A DNA stretch of 64,000 nt from Marsupella aquatica (lineage: Eukaryota; Marchantiophyta), in NCBI GenBank assembly GCA_973895155.1, contig OZ316892.1, forward strand, positions 28,706,001 through 28,770,000. The letters run 5' to 3'. A model generated the notes under the pieces. That model had not been told where the DNA came from, made no database searches, and worked only from the letters and a program-made list of their open reading frames with translations. A program made the position numbers and the translations under genes. This document shows, one piece after another, positions 10,426 through 22,138 of the stretch; the stretch's first letter is position 1; every line of letters begins with the position of its first letter.

Positions 10426-11370
10426 AGAACAAACCGTCGATACGCAACAAATTGCTGTAGAGAGTATTTTCTACCCCTTCAAAGTATTTGGCAGTATTAA
10501 TTACCTCGGGATCCGTTTCAGAAACAGATTCTCAACTGCGCTTTTACACTAGTGCTGGCGACACCGCGCAGGAGTAAATGAATAAATACTTTTATCAGTG
10601 CGCTCAGTGATACATATCATAGTCTTTCACTCTGAGCAGATGAGATGCAGAAATACTAACCAGTATGTATTTTTGAGTGATGAGTATGAGTAGTTTTGTG
10701 AGCATTCAATGATGAGTATTCTTGTACCTGCGGGTGTTATGGACCGAAGCCCGAAGGAATCCATAACACCTTACAGGAAATCCCCTTACAATTAAATCGC
10801 GCCGCGGTGTCATTAAGCACTACGGGTTCGTAAGATTTGGCAGTACTGCCCTCGGGATCCATTTTAGATCAAGGAGCTGCTCCACTTATTACTGCCCCGA
10901 ACCAGGACAGGGAGTACCGGCCTCAACGCCGCGACGGCGCGACTATCACAACTCGAGGCAGTCTCCAGACCACTCTTAAATAGTTTAATCGGCCATCGTT
11001 GTCAGCTTGCAACCATTCCCAATCAAAATTCAATAAAGTACGAGCTCCTTCACTTGCAGGACCTATTCGATCAACAGCAAAGTTCATTCTAGTTTGCCTG
11101 TCTAGAAACAATAATAGCTAGTGGTCTCGCTCCGACATCAAAATCGAAGCTCCTCTCACAGACCACTCCAACTTGGTGTGCTTTTGGGGTGAAGAACTGT
11201 CCGTCCCATGATGCTTGCTGCTCAATCCCGTGTCATCCCGCCCAGTCTTTCTTGGTAAACCCTTCGTTCAGAATCGATTCTTGGAGAGTCGCTCAATACA
11301 GAGTCTAGTGCTCCACTCTTCTGCTCGGATCGATCAATCAACACATCGTGCCAGCCCGCGTGCAAGATAG
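10426..11370. other. intergenic, no gene seen
   Basis: No supported gene. Frames are short and lack motifs. The sequence is moderately GC-rich and unique within the window. Confidence 0.55.
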
Positions 11371-11372
11371 AC

Positions 11373-11690
11373 TCAATGAAAAGTTCCTTTCAAACAATTA
11401 CTATCTGACTCCCATATATAAATTCACAGTGTTCTTCATAAGCCATTTCTTCAAGACGAGTTTCGGTCTAGGAAATTTAGAGGAGTCCTGTAGATCAATC
11501 AAGCAGGTTTATTATGGTGATGATATATAGTTGGAGCAATGAAAAGTTCCATACGATGAGATAGCTATTTCCCATATATTCAAAGTTGTTCTTCATGTGC
11601 CATTATTCATAACAAAAGTTTCGGTCGACATTGAGAGTACTGTAGATCGATCGAGCAGGTTAGTAATCGTGATGACTAGTTGATAATAAT
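11373..11690. repeat. tandem duplication, period about 164 bp
   Basis: Two copies begin 'caatgaaaagttcc' (11373 and 11537). They share 'cccatatat', 'gttcttcat', 'gtttcggtc' and 'ctgtagatc(a/g)atc(a/g)agcaggtt'. Clearly diverged. Confidence 0.8.
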
Positions 11691-11879
11691 CACGCGTGCA
11701 TGGTGATGGAAGAGGAGAGGGGTTGGGTTTCACCTGCGGCTGCGACGGAAGTCTTGCTCCCCCGAAAGGATAGGATACAAGTAAGGGAGGGGACACTTTC
11801 CAAAGGCATTGAAGTCAGCCCCTGCTAGAGTTTCCGCCAGATTTTGTAACAAAATTGAGATTTCTGCACAAAGCTGCAA

Positions 11880-12085
11880 TCACTACATGTCCTGATAGAG
11901 TTTACAGACGTTCTTGTTTCGCGATGAAAGACGCCTTCGAGTGCAAAATCACCCTCTTATGCTGAATGCGCACGTACTGTAAACTATCGTGCACAAATTA
12001 GAATCTCAATATAGTCAGCGTCCTTCAACTTGAGAAGCAGCCTAAGCTGCCTAAGATCACGCACAGTCTCGGTCCCCTGCTGTTC
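11880..12085 (-). pseudogene. decayed partial copy of the 8157-9412 locus
   Basis: Positions 11880-11995 resemble 8157-8270, the 3' flank of the unrecognised gene, sharing 'actacatgtcct', 'gccttcgagtgcaaaa' and 'actgtaaact'. Directly after, 11998-12080 resembles 8817-8890 inside that gene ('gaatctcaa(t/c)atagt', 'aagatcac', 'tctcggtc'). About 550 bp between the two parts is missing. This is therefore a chimeric remnant of a duplicated copy with an internal deletion, and it cannot encode the protein. Confidence 0.7.
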
Positions 12086-12089
12086 TCCC

Positions 12090-13470
12090 CTGTCCATGCT
12101 CTGGTCACTGCTATGTCCATGCTCCGGTCACTGCTGTCTTCAAACCAGTCCATGCTGCTGTAATTGCTATCTTCAACCTCGTCGAGTAGGCTGATCTTGG
12201 CTTGAAATGATCTAGTCTGGTATCACAAAAATTCATTCAAAGTTGAGAGAAACTGCTCCACTCCCACATGACAATCCGTTACTTCTCGACTGGGTTTACA
12301 CTCCCAAATCATTTAGCTTCCCTCTTCAATTTATGAATGCCCGCTCATTGCCACACGGAGGCACAGAGGTATGCTCATTATGAACACAAACAGAATCCAA
12401 CTTCAGCCGCAGGTGAAGTATTCACATTGCAATCACATATTTGACAATCCATACCGTCGAATCTCGTGGAGGAATTTACGAGCATCCGTTTTCATGAACT
12501 GCGAAATCACGAAAACAAGGAGAAACCAGGCAACAATCACATGCGATCAGACGGGACCCTCTGACAATTCAGTCGCTATGGTTTATAAGACGCTAGGTCA
12601 ATTCACAAAGAATACAAATCTCAGCTACAATATGTGAGTGGAATGATCGGACCATTCACCCCTTCTTTAAATGTGTCCTTAACACTGCAAGAGACCTACG
12701 TAAGAATACCAAGTTGTTGTCCCATTCGCGTGAATGATCTGGTAGCACTAATCATCCGATCTATGTGTTATAGGAATTGCAAAACGGCTTCACATAAATA
12801 CATAAAAGTTCCCATCCGTCCAAGAGAAACGAAACGGACGATTATATGGTCAATTTTCCAAGTCTATTCTCCACGATCATAGTTAACCTCGGGGCAAGAT
12901 CCAAGTATAAAAACTTTGATTCTCGAAGAGCACTGCTTGACAGTACATGATTGAATCCCCTCCATGAGAGAAGAGATAATCAAACCCCATCTCAAACTCA
13001 CTTTGATGTCTACTTGTGTGGAGTATGAGGAACACCCCGTATGATCAATAGTGAGGAGACTCGATATTTCCCAAGTGAGCAAGTTCTCCAGGTGCTAACA
13101 GACGTACGAAGCTGCCCCAGAGAGCAATCCACCTTGACGCAATAGATAGCCTGTTCGAGTTACCCAACCTGATCGTCAGCGCTCTCAAGGTGGGCATCAG
13201 TAATCAGGCACCTTTTGAGGCAGTGGACGATTATCAAATTAAGGCCCACACAGAAATTAGATCTTGTTTTGTACCTTAAACAAAACACCACTTGGCAAAG
13301 CATGAAGCCAGCAGTGGGGAAAAGGGCGCTGCAACTGATTGGTCACACTGAGATCAAATCAAGGAATCAGAGAACTGGAAAAAGAAGTGACTAGGGAACA
13401 GGAGTCCATCCCGCCTATCTAAACTAAACAAATGTGATGTTGATAGCAGGGCAAGTCCCAATCTAAACTG
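12090..13470. other. intergenic, no gene seen
   Basis: A short local repeat of 'tccatgctc(t/c)ggtcactgct' occurs near 12095-12135. Otherwise nothing supported. Frames of up to 88 codons have no recognisable features. Confidence 0.55.
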
Positions 13471-13478
13471 GGAGTCAG

Positions 13479-13543
13479 CTGATGGAAAAAAAGAAGCATC
13501 AAGTGACTCCTGATGGAAAAAAAGAAGCATCAAGTGACTCCTG
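13479..13543. repeat. near-perfect 31-bp tandem duplication
   Basis: The motif 'ctgatggaaaaaaagaag' plus 'catcaagtgactc' occurs twice in direct succession, identical over its length. Confidence 0.9.
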
Positions 13544-13619
13544 ACAGAACTGGTGGCAGCCCCTAAATGAGTGAGACTTACCTCTGAGTGAGACAATCCT
13601 GAGTAATCTAGGGTTTTCC

Positions 13620-13850
13620 GTGGAATGGTTTTTCTTTTATATAATTTTAACCGTGAAAGCCCCACGGAAAGGGGAAACAAGCAGCCCACAAAAGGAACAC
13701 AGAGGGGAAACGCAACCAATACCCCTCCAGGGGCCAGAGACCCACAACCAAACACCCCCAAAACTCCAAGACTCACAGCCGGGCCACAGCGGCCGGGCCC
13801 TAAGGAGTAATCTAGGATTTTGAAAGGCAAGGCACCAAACCTTCCAGCCC
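13620..13850 (-). mobile_element. possible 3' end of a non-LTR element (tentative)
   Basis: An A/T-rich start ('ttttatataatttt') is followed by an A/C-rich stretch full of 'cccaca' and 'aaacccc'. That layout resembles the 3'-terminal regions of the two non-LTR copies at 18480-18650 and 34900-35160. No coding part of the element is present. The link is by overall pattern, not alignment, and is weak. Confidence 0.3.
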
Positions 13851-15090
13851 TTCACCGTTTTTTGCTTTAAAAACCAAAAGTAAACCCATCCAAGAGAGTA
13901 TAGATGTTCTACTTTGGACTATGCTCCACTTTAGGGTAGCCCACAAGGGGGAAGGACACCCAGGGATTCAACACGGACCCAGATCAGGAGGGAAACAGGG
14001 TTGAACCAGGGCCACAAAGCGACCTAGCCAGGGGCTGAGGAGAAACCAGGACTCCCACCACTACACCCCACCCAAACATACACACACATACCCTCCACAG
14101 TCACCTCTTGCGTGTGGAAGGAGGATTGACCCTCGGACCTCTCGATTCTAGGCTCATGCCTTGGCCAACTGACCAAAGCCAGCTGGTTTCACTGTCCCGG
14201 ATTTTGATATATGAATAAGATAACATATTTCCCTGTAGAATGAAGGAAAGGAAGCGACAAAGAAGGACATGCAGGTGAGTGAGCAGGGCACACTTCCTGA
14301 CTAGCAGATTATGTGAGGATTTGAGATGACCTGTTTGACAACAATTCAGGAGTTGTAATGGACACATTTTAAGACATGGCAGATGCAAGACAGACCTAAG
14401 ATTGGTTCAGCTTGTCACAGCTAGAAAGACTCTAGCCAAAGAATACCATGATATTCAAGTGGACTGGATCCCCAATCTGTCTTTTAGCAAATTAATCTAG
14501 CACCACTAAACCTCACAAGTTGCCCCGACATCTTGTGAAGTCAATGAAATGAATGCTTTTGGTTTGGTGAAAAAACCTCACAAGTGCCCCAACATCTTGT
14601 AAAGTCAATGGGGTGAAAGCATAGTACGGTAAAATTGCAGATAATTAATAGGGTTGCGGTCCACTGGAAAATTGTTTGAATCTGGGCTCAGCTCTTTGTC
14701 CTCTGGACGTGTGGTCTGCCTCTAAGATGGAATCCGGATTTTGAAGTTGACCCATGTGTGAGATGCAATCCTAGCCATTCATATGTGAGAACAGGCCACA
14801 CTTCACTTTATATGAAGTTGGGAGTACAATCAAGCAAAACCATTTTCAAATCTAGTCATTTGTCGGTGGGATCCTTCTTTGTTGATGCATGCATGCTTTT
14901 CTGTCAAAAACTTGAACCACCTCTTAAGGTGGTCTAAAATACTGGAGCAAACTGCAGCTTCTTTTCAGGGAATTGCATTTATTATTCCAGCCTGGCACTT
15001 TTTGGCTCAGGTATGTTAACTTTTGTGTGTAGAAGTGGTAATCAACTTTGAGGGATTTGCTTTTCTGATCAAACCCCAAAATGAAATGTG
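13851..15090. other. intergenic with one short duplication
   Basis: At 14510-14625 the phrase 'cctcacaagt(t)gcccc(g/a)acatcttgt(g/a)aagtcaatg' occurs twice, about 65 bp apart. No gene is supported elsewhere in this stretch. Confidence 0.6.
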
Positions 15091-15096
15091 TTACTT

Positions 15097-15245
15097 GGGT
15101 AGGACCCCTGAGTGATCCAGACCGTTGATTGACCTTGAATCAATGTACCCAAAACTTCAGGGGTTTATTTGGTAGAACCCCAGAGTGATCCAGACCACTA
15201 ATTGACCTTGAATCAATGTACCCAAAACTTCAGGGGTCCTATCAA
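15097..15245. repeat. tandem duplication, period about 75 bp
   Basis: Two copies share 'gagtgatccagacc', 'attgaccttgaatcaatg', 'tacccaaaacttcagggg'. They are nearly identical apart from a few bases, so the duplication is fairly young. Confidence 0.9.
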
Positions 15246-15688
15246 GTAACACAATTTGTTTTGGGGTCTGATCAAACAAATCACTCAATCAACTTTGCTT
15301 TAGATGGAGAGACACTGAAGTGCCCCCACCTTCTTGTAAAGCCCCCCTAAAGTGAAAATGAGACTTTGAAGTTGACTTACCGCACCATCAGCTATGCAGC
15401 TGGGTGACTGAGGTCAGCGTCAGAAGCTATAGTAGGGCGTCTCACATATAGGGAGAGTGAGTAAATTTCTGGTCCCGGGAGTATCAGCACCTGGGCCTGC
15501 GGACAGGACTGGTCAGGCGGTGCCCATCACACCCAGGAATTTTAACCAAAACCCCTGCCCGACCACAATGAGAATACCAACAAAGAAAAGACCTAAAACC
15601 AGGAGTTATAGGCCATTGGCATTTGCACCCGCGACCCGACTCATAATTCACTATCCCAAAAAAATTTGGCCCACATCAACCCTGTCAC

Positions 15689-16032
15689 GGTGCGTCCGGT
15701 GCGTCTCGGGCCACTCGTGTATGCAACTTTTTTTTCATATGTGCATCCGGTGCGTCTCGGGCCACCCATGTATGTAACTTTTTTTTTCATATGTGAAACG
15801 CCCTAGTGCTGACTGGAGAGACTCTTCTTCTCAAACATAAATGAGTTTGGGTCAAGGATAGGCTATGTCCTGTCAGTGAGCCAAAAACCCACAACCCGAG
15901 TATGGCCCAGACTATAACCACCAACCAGTGTAGATGCTGCGAAGACGTCGGACCTCTCAGATTGTAACCCGAGTATGGCCCAGACTAAAACCACCAACCG
16001 GTGTAGATGCTGCGAAGACGTCGAACCTCTCA
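15689..16032. repeat. two local tandem duplications (about 54 and 69 bp periods)
   Basis: 15689-15796 has two copies of 'ccggtgcgtctcgggccac' followed by 'aacttttttttcatatgtg'. 15893-16030 has two copies of 'acccgagtatggcccagac', 'accaccaacc(a/g)gtgtag' and 'gctgcgaagacgtcg(g/a)acctctcag'. Both lie in non-coding sequence upstream of the lipase gene. Confidence 0.88.
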
Positions 16033-16154
16033 GAAGATGAGGTGATGGGTTGGTTGGTTGGTGGTTGTGATCCTCTTTGATATTGTATCTTGGCAAACGG
16101 TTTTGACGGTATTATTGTCTTGATCTCTGCTCAAAATTTCACCTGCTTTGCTCT

Positions 16155-16622
16155 TCCGTATACACCTTTTTGAGCCGAACGATCGGTCATTTGGAAACTG
16201 TCACATACACCTTTTTGAGCCGAACGATCGGTCATTGGGAAACTGTCACAGTCATCTGTATTTCGAGGCTCAATAGTGTTTGGACGTGCGTGTGAAGCTG
16301 CTTGCGCGTACTGAATCCATAAGAAGGTTTTCTTGGCTTCGGCGGCTGTTCGACCGAGAATGGTCCTCTGTGGTAGGAAAATGGGGTCATGGAGGTCCAG
16401 GAACAGGCTACTGGTCCTAGATTTACTTTTAACACCGCGACTTATTAGGCAAATGCAACGATGCTGCATCTGCTCTGCACCCGGTGGCTTCTAGACCAAG
16501 AATGGTCCATTATCGTATGAAACATTGGGTCATGGAGGTCAAGGAACAGACTACATCTACTTTAATTAACAACGCGACTTATCAAGCAAATGCAAGGATG
16601 CTGCAGCTGCTGGGCCCCCAGT
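16155..16622. repeat. tandem duplications upstream of the lipase gene
   Basis: Positions 16157-16248 contain two copies of 'tacacctttttgagccgaac' plus 'gatcggtcatt(t/g)ggaaactgtca'. Positions 16347-16480 and 16492-16622 are diverged copies of a unit sharing 'gagaatggtcc', 'ggggtcatggaggtc', 'aggaacag' and 'cgcgacttat'. They end about 160 bp before the start codon of the lipase and may lie in its promoter. Confidence 0.8.
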
Positions 16623-16782
16623 GGACAAACTACTCTGGCCGGTCCCCACCAGGATTGTGGTCAAAATTTGTATAAGATGGCTGTAATTTGCCCTGATCCA
16701 TCTCTAACACAAATGCCAACACAGCTCAATAGTAGAAGTCTCGGTCAACTTCACTCCCGTATTGTTCAGTTGGGTTCCCACC

Positions 16783-17973
16783 ATGTTTTTTTCACGCTAT
16801 GTCTCTTTTTACTTCATCTCCACGTCTTTTGCATTATTCTCGGCAGCAGCGAATGCCGGTCAATTGCTGCTGCCGAAGCCAAATGGCACTTACGAAGTCG
16901 GTGTAGGTACCATGGAATTGATCGACGAGAGCAGATTCCAGACGTTTGCACCCACTGTTCAGCACCGCACTTTCATGGTATCCTTGTTCTATCCTGTCAG
17001 CTCACACAAATCAACCAAGCCAGTCAACTATATGCCACCTGAAACAGCTGCTTTCGAAGATGGCTATCAGCAATCCTACTACGGCCTAGTAACCCCGAAC
17101 GGCACCTTCGAAAAACTTGCTCTTCAATTGGCTGGCAAAAGCCATCAGACCCAAGGTACACTTGACTTCCCCATCGTCCTGTTCTCGCCTGCTCAAGGCA
17201 CCTCCCGCCTGTTCTACAGTGTCATTGCGCAGACGATTGCAAGCTCGGGTTACATCGTCATTACCATCGACGCACCTTACGACGTCGACATTGTCGAATA
17301 TCCAGATGGCTCAGTAATTCTCGCCAATCCTACAGTCGCCGCCAACCCCACACAAGCCGACGTCGACCTTGCGGTCTCTGTTCGCGCACAAGACGCAAGC
17401 TTCGTCCTCGACCAACTCTCTAACGCATCCGTCATCTCACAGCTGATACCTGGCTCCTCACAAGGCATCAATGTCAGCAAGGTAGCCATGTTCGGACACT
17501 CATTTGGCGGCGCGGCAACTGCATCTGCCATGCTCAACGACAGCCGTATTGCTGGCGGAGTGGCCATGGATGGTTCTCTCTTTGGCCCCGTCGTCCAGAA
17601 GGGCCTTGACAGACCATTCATGTTCATGGCGCACACCAATCATACGCGTACTAACGACAGCAGCATGGGAGACCCAAGCAACTCATGGTTCGACATTTGG
17701 CCCAATCTGCGTGGGTGGAAGCTCGACATCATACTCGCAAACTCGGGCCACTACACGTTCTCCGACTATCCCATCGTCTTGGAGACTCTTCGGATTGTTC
17801 CCAATGCGACAGCAGCTGCTACCCTGCAGGTAACAGATCTCAATGGCTCGCGAGCACTGAAGATAGTCACGACATACGTTACTGCGTTTCTGAACATGGT
17901 GTTGAAGTGCGAACCGTCATCTCTGCTTCAAGGTCCTACAGCCGCGTTTCCAGAGGTGACATTCGAACGTTAG
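16783..17973 (+). CDS. secreted PAF-acetylhydrolase-like alpha/beta hydrolase, fungal type
   Basis: The intronless frame encodes 396 aa from the ATG at 16783, in a strong context (cccaccATG). Residues 1-25 form a signal peptide (hydrophobic core, AAANA cleavage-like end). The alpha/beta-hydrolase triad is visible: nucleophile elbow GHSFGG with Ser240, Asp263 in AMDGSLFG, His323 in SGHYTF. The Ser-Asp spacing of 23 equals that of mammalian plasma PAF acetylhydrolase. The strand and turn FPIVLFSPAQGTSRLFYS and the ITIDAPYD..EYPDG segment are typical of secreted ascomycete members. Many N-x-S/T sites fit an extracellular glycoprotein. The enzyme would hydrolyse short-chain or oxidised phospholipid acyl groups, or related esters. 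Codons favour C in third position, unlike the AT-rich neighbours. No intron plus fungal-type sequence suggests gene transfer from a fungus (inference). Confidence 0.88.
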   Translation: MFFSRYVSFYFISTSFALFSAAANAGQLLLPKPNGTYEVGVGTMELIDESRFQTFAPTVQHRTFMVSLFYPVSSHKSTKPVNYMPPETAAFEDGYQQSYYGLVTPNGTFEKLALQLAGKSHQTQGTLDFPIVLFSPAQGTSRLFYSVIAQTIASSGYIVITIDAPYDVDIVEYPDGSVILANPTVAANPTQADVDLAVSVRAQDASFVLDQLSNASVISQLIPGSSQGINVSKVAMFGHSFGGAATASAMLNDSRIAGGVAMDGSLFGPVVQKGLDRPFMFMAHTNHTRTNDSSMGDPSNSWFDIWPNLRGWKLDIILANSGHYTFSDYPIVLETLRIVPNATAAATLQVTDLNGSRALKIVTTYVTAFLNMVLKCEPSSLLQGPTAAFPEVTFER

Positions 17974-18479
17974 GAAGATGAGGGTATAGAAGAGAGGGGT
18001 GTTTGATGGGATAAAGGCTGCAGCAATGTGCAGTGGGATGATGCCAGTAGAACATCCAGCGATAGGCAAAAGTGGAGGAGTAGCTTGAAGTCAATCAACT
18101 CATAGCAAGCCACAAGTAATATTCGCACGGCAAAGGTTCATCAGACTCTCCGCGGCATTCCATTATCTGTAAAATGTTCTCCCATAGCACAACCTGAATT
18201 TGGTACCAGGAATTGCAGAGGAGCTGGATCCGAAGTATCAGTTTGCAGGAGAAGATGGTTACTTGTTTAAGCGAAATAGTTTGTGACCAATTTCGCTTTT
18301 CCAATTTACGGAAGCATCGGTCAAAACTACTTCAACAAAGCATGGTATTATTGTCAGATGGGGTTCACAAATGAAAATTTTGCACAAAGATGGCTGCTTT
18401 CCACTAACCACAAGTGCGAAGCTGAGCTACTAGAGAGTAAGCAGCGAAGGAACCAGTCAGAAAAAAACAAAAATAAATT
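17974..18479. other. 3' flank of the lipase gene, no gene seen
   Basis: Unique sequence without supported frames. It holds the presumed 3' untranslated region of the hydrolase. Confidence 0.55.
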
Positions 18480-19360
18480 CTGGAGCCTTTCTTTATACAA
18501 GCGACTATTTTATATATATATATCAAACTGCCAAAAAACAGAAGGTGCCGAACCGAGAGACATGATCCCACAGGCAAAAGACCCAATCAAGGGGGGAAAC
18601 CACCAAGGGGCCAAGAAAAGCAAACCCAAAGACATGAACCCAAACGCCTACCTATCAGCAAACTGGAGAGCCTGGTAAAGCTCCGGTGTGAACTGCATGG
18701 GGGGGTCAAGCAAAGGAATCCTACTAGCGGCCCTAAGACCAACAGTCTCCCCCCTACGAAGAATAGTGAACGCCTGTGCCCGCTGAAGCGCAACAGACAC
18801 CCTCTGTCTAAAGAATGCAGTGATGACCGACACAGGGGGATAGGGCCTCCGCTCGACGTACTGAACTGCGCAAGAGCGAAGAAAACGGTCAAAGGATGGG
18901 TGTAGCGCCCCAAAGACCTCCACGGCAAACGGGTAGAAGAGGTCCCCGGGGTACCGCACAGCATAGGCCTCCTCCTTCAGCCGAGCTGCCCTCGCGGCGG
19001 CATGGCCAGGTATATGAGCCGCCGAAGCCACATTGGCCCCACTAGTCGGATCAGCAACAACGACATCCCCAAGGGCACGAACACCAGCGCGAGAGAATAC
19101 CAAATCTGCACGACGGCGATCAGAAACCCCATCCCGTGGAGGTAACACATGTCTCTGCTCCATCATGACATGGTAACCAGAATCACGGGCAATGGCCGCC
19201 ACCACGTCCCGAATGTCGTCGTGTGTCGCAGTCCTCTCACTACCATGACCGCACCTGAGAATGTGAATGCCTTGCCCATCAAGGGGCGCACCACAGACGC
19301 AAGTGGGCTGACCCAAGAGGCAAGGGTGAGGAAGACCCAACCGAAGGCGCGTGGATGTGG
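18480..19360 (-). mobile_element. R2-like non-LTR retrotransposon, 5'-truncated 3' fragment
   Basis: Only the C-terminal endonuclease part and the 3' UTR of an R2-like element remain. The coding part stops at 18648 (TAG). Homology to the longer copy begins near 19360, with the shared run RLGLPHP. The 3' end, on the minus strand at about 18480-18530, is A/T-rich with a (TA)n tract. 5' truncation is typical of target-primed reverse transcription. Confidence 0.85.
18648..19360 (-). pseudogene. R2-like endonuclease domain (C-terminal fragment)
   Basis: About 237 codons are open, without a natural start. Near the N-terminus is the Cys/His module CVCGAPLDGQGIHILRC. It is followed by HDDIRDVV and the restriction-like endonuclease core: R-R-A-D in RRADLVF and the second acidic residue in GDVVVADP. 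The end has AFFRQRVSVALQRAQA, matched in the longer copy by THFRQRISVTLQRAQA. The RT domain is absent. The two copies differ at many residues, so they are separate subfamilies or old insertions. Confidence 0.88.
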
Positions 19361-19877
19361 TAAAAATAAACTATTTTGGTCCACGCTTCTTTCAACTTGA
19401 TGAAGGTTCTCTCAATTATGTTGGGTAACAGAAGGGGTCTTGCTCTTATAGAAACTATCATTTTTGCTTAGTCCAGGAGAGCGCATGAACCCCCTGAAAT
19501 GTATGATAACTGAAACAAGGTAATAAATGTGCTCCCTCGTGGTCTTGGCTGCCGCAGTCACCGTCACCACAACCAACGAGACTCTCACTTCTGGTAACGA
19601 GATTGGTATCTCCATATATATTTGTCTGCATACCTGGAGAATGGTCACTTTGTTGGCATTGTACTTAGTTAGAAACGAGAAATTTTGACCATGTAAGTAC
19701 AGTACTTATTTCAAAAATACCATTACTTCATGGACCCCATAAGATAGTCGTTATAATGGACATCCAGGCAGCCTCTGTCCTCTATCTCCGGTCACGACCA
19801 ATCTTTTCAAATTTTGAAATCGTGACTGAAGTGTAGGACCTGACTACCCTCAGTAAGGCACAACCAATATTCTTATC
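19361..19877. other. intergenic, no gene seen
   Basis: No supported gene. The stretch lies between the non-LTR fragment and the 5' end of the Helitron-like element. Confidence 0.55.
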
Positions 19878-21058
19878 TTACTACTATATTACTCTATCCC
19901 GCCAAAAGTGGATGTCATCTATTTACAAAATCACTTTTGGAGGGAAAATTCCATGACCCTTGGAATTATAAGCCCTTTTATCCTAGCCTTTCATTTGTCA
20001 AAAACAATATCTCTAACCCAAGCAAACAAGACAAAGTATTTTGGTATGCACAAAGATTCTCTAAGAAGGGGGCATCATGGCATGCGACTCTATGTGAATG
20101 TCATGTGTTGCCATTGGAATGGGGGCACTTGGGACACCATTATGAGGGGATAGGGACTAGGAGACATAAAGGTCAAAGTAGGGAGGGGAATTAACGAGAC
20201 ACCCATGGGTGAATGAACAGTATCATACCCTCCCATAAGTACAAGATAGGGGATAAGACAAAGTGGAGCAAAGGGAGGTGAAAATAAAGACAATAGTAAG
20301 GCAATAAGGCAATAAGAGGAGAAAAGGAGGAGAAAGGGGACACCCTTTCCTTTCATTGGGGTTTTTTTTAGGGGGGAGAAGGGAGAGGCAGCCCAAGAGA
20401 AAGGGGGGAGAGGAGGCAATTGAGGAGGGGGGTTGTCACCCTCCACCTAGAGTTGTGTAAATGTGTCTGCTTCTTCTGTTATCCTCACCTATCTTCTTTA
20501 TCACTTTTGTAACAATATGTTTTTGACATCTTTTCTCCTCCATCAACATCTTTTCCTAACCTCAACATAGTTTTCTTGCCTTTACATCTTCTAATCATCT
20601 CAACATCTTTTCTCCCCTCTACTTCTTTTGCACTCCTCAACATCATTTTGTCTCCTCAACATGTTTTCTCACCTCAACATTTTATCTTTTTTTCATCTCG
20701 TCATCTTTTTCTCACTTTGACATCTTTTTCTTGTCTTAACATCTTTTATCTCATATTGACATCTTTATCTCATCATGACATATTTTTCTCTCTTCGACAT
20801 CTTTTCTCACCTCTACTTCTTTTATCTCATCTTGCCATCTTTTTCTCACCTTGACATTTTTATTTCATCACATAATCTTTTTTCGGTCTCTTGACATCTT
20901 TTTCTCATCTTAACATCTTTATTCACCTGGACTTCTTTTTCCTCACTTCAACATTTTTTTTCACTTCAAAATCTTTTTTTCACTTCAAAATCTTTTTTTC
21001 ACTTCAAAATCTTTCTTCACCTTGACATCTTTTGCGCAATGCACACGCATGGGGCTAG
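19878..21058 (+). mobile_element. non-autonomous Helitron-like element (1181 bp)
   Basis: The 5' end TCTTACTACTATATTACTC follows an A (19877) and looks like plant Helitron 5' termini. The 3' end is CTAG at 21055-21058 followed by T (21059), matching the 5'-TC..CTRR-3' rule for insertion between A and T. A short imperfect hairpin (tgcg...cgca, about 21033-21049) precedes the CTAG. The interior 20540-21030 is a T/C-rich array of 'acatctttt(t)ctcac' motifs. No Rep or helicase gene is present. Related sequences occur at 32459-34316, sharing 5' and 3' motifs. Transposition class is inferred from termini only. Confidence 0.65.
20520..21035 (+). repeat. pyrimidine-rich minisatellite (acatcttttctcac)n
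   Basis: About 25 imperfect units of 15-22 bp with the core 'acatctttt' alternate with 'ctcacct' or 'cttcaaaa'. Frames across it are artefacts. The array sits just inside the 3' end of the Helitron-like element, a common place for minisatellites in such elements. Confidence 0.88.
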
Positions 21059-22138
21059 TCATTTTAGATTACCCTAGAAAATTGTCTCATAATTCAAGGG
21101 CGTATACACATTTTTTTATGTAAAGCATAGGACCGAGGTTCTTCCGAAGTGCGTTCAACTACTGTTGCCTTCAATGGCGCATTGTGACCTCGTGATAGGC
21201 AAAACTCAATTTCTGAAGCTTATCAAGTGCTCGTCTAGCTGATTTCCTTGTATATCGTTCGAAGTGCTCGTTATTTCTTTTATGAGGTTAGCTTCATTTT
21301 CTCGACAACGGTTTTTGTGTCACATCTGTTTTTAGTCAAGACTAGCTTTCGCTTGAATCTTGACACACTATTCATGCAGGCGGGTTGTTACAGTCCATAT
21401 GTAGCTACAGGAGTGCTGTTGTGTGTCTCGATGCCTATCTATTGATATTTCCAATATAATCAATCTTGGAACAAGACTTTAAAATTTTGCATTCCCAGAG
21501 TCTTACCATCTGAATGAATATCGGGCTCTCGCCGGTTAAGATCGTATGAACTTTGATCAGGCAGAAAAAGCTTTCGATTTGTATCCGGTACAAGTGTCTC
21601 AATGAATATATATTTAGATGGTCGAACTCAACTGAAAACCCTGAAATGTTTAGAATGCAAACACCTCTCTCGTTGCTAGGCTGCACATTAACTTGATGAT
21701 TAACCTGAAACGCAGATTAATATTTGCATGTGATGCTTCACACTGAAATTAGAAAATGACGGTCACTTTCAACTAGTCTTCCTGAAAATGCACCAAATGC
21801 GTAACTGGACTGTCTCCCTTTAAACTTGCTGCCACGAGAATTGTCTATTGTCCTAGTAGAAAGGATTTCTCATGGGACTAGTGATTCTCGTCCAATGCAA
21901 CTTATTCACTAACAATTTCAACAGGCATTCGACTCAACCTTGGGCTCAGGTGTCTATTTCTATGCGAGCGATCACAAAGTGTACATAGAAATTAAATTAG
22001 ATTCGAGTTTTGTTCTATTTTGATTTAGTAACTGTCGGTGTGTTATTCTTTACCAGTAGTAGCAGTGCCTCAAATCCAACAGTTATATCTATCAGAATGG
22101 AAGGTATTCTGATCGGAAGCAGACAAACTTAATATAGC
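21059..22138. other. intergenic, no gene seen
   Basis: AT-rich unique sequence. Short frames have no recognisable motif. Confidence 0.55.
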
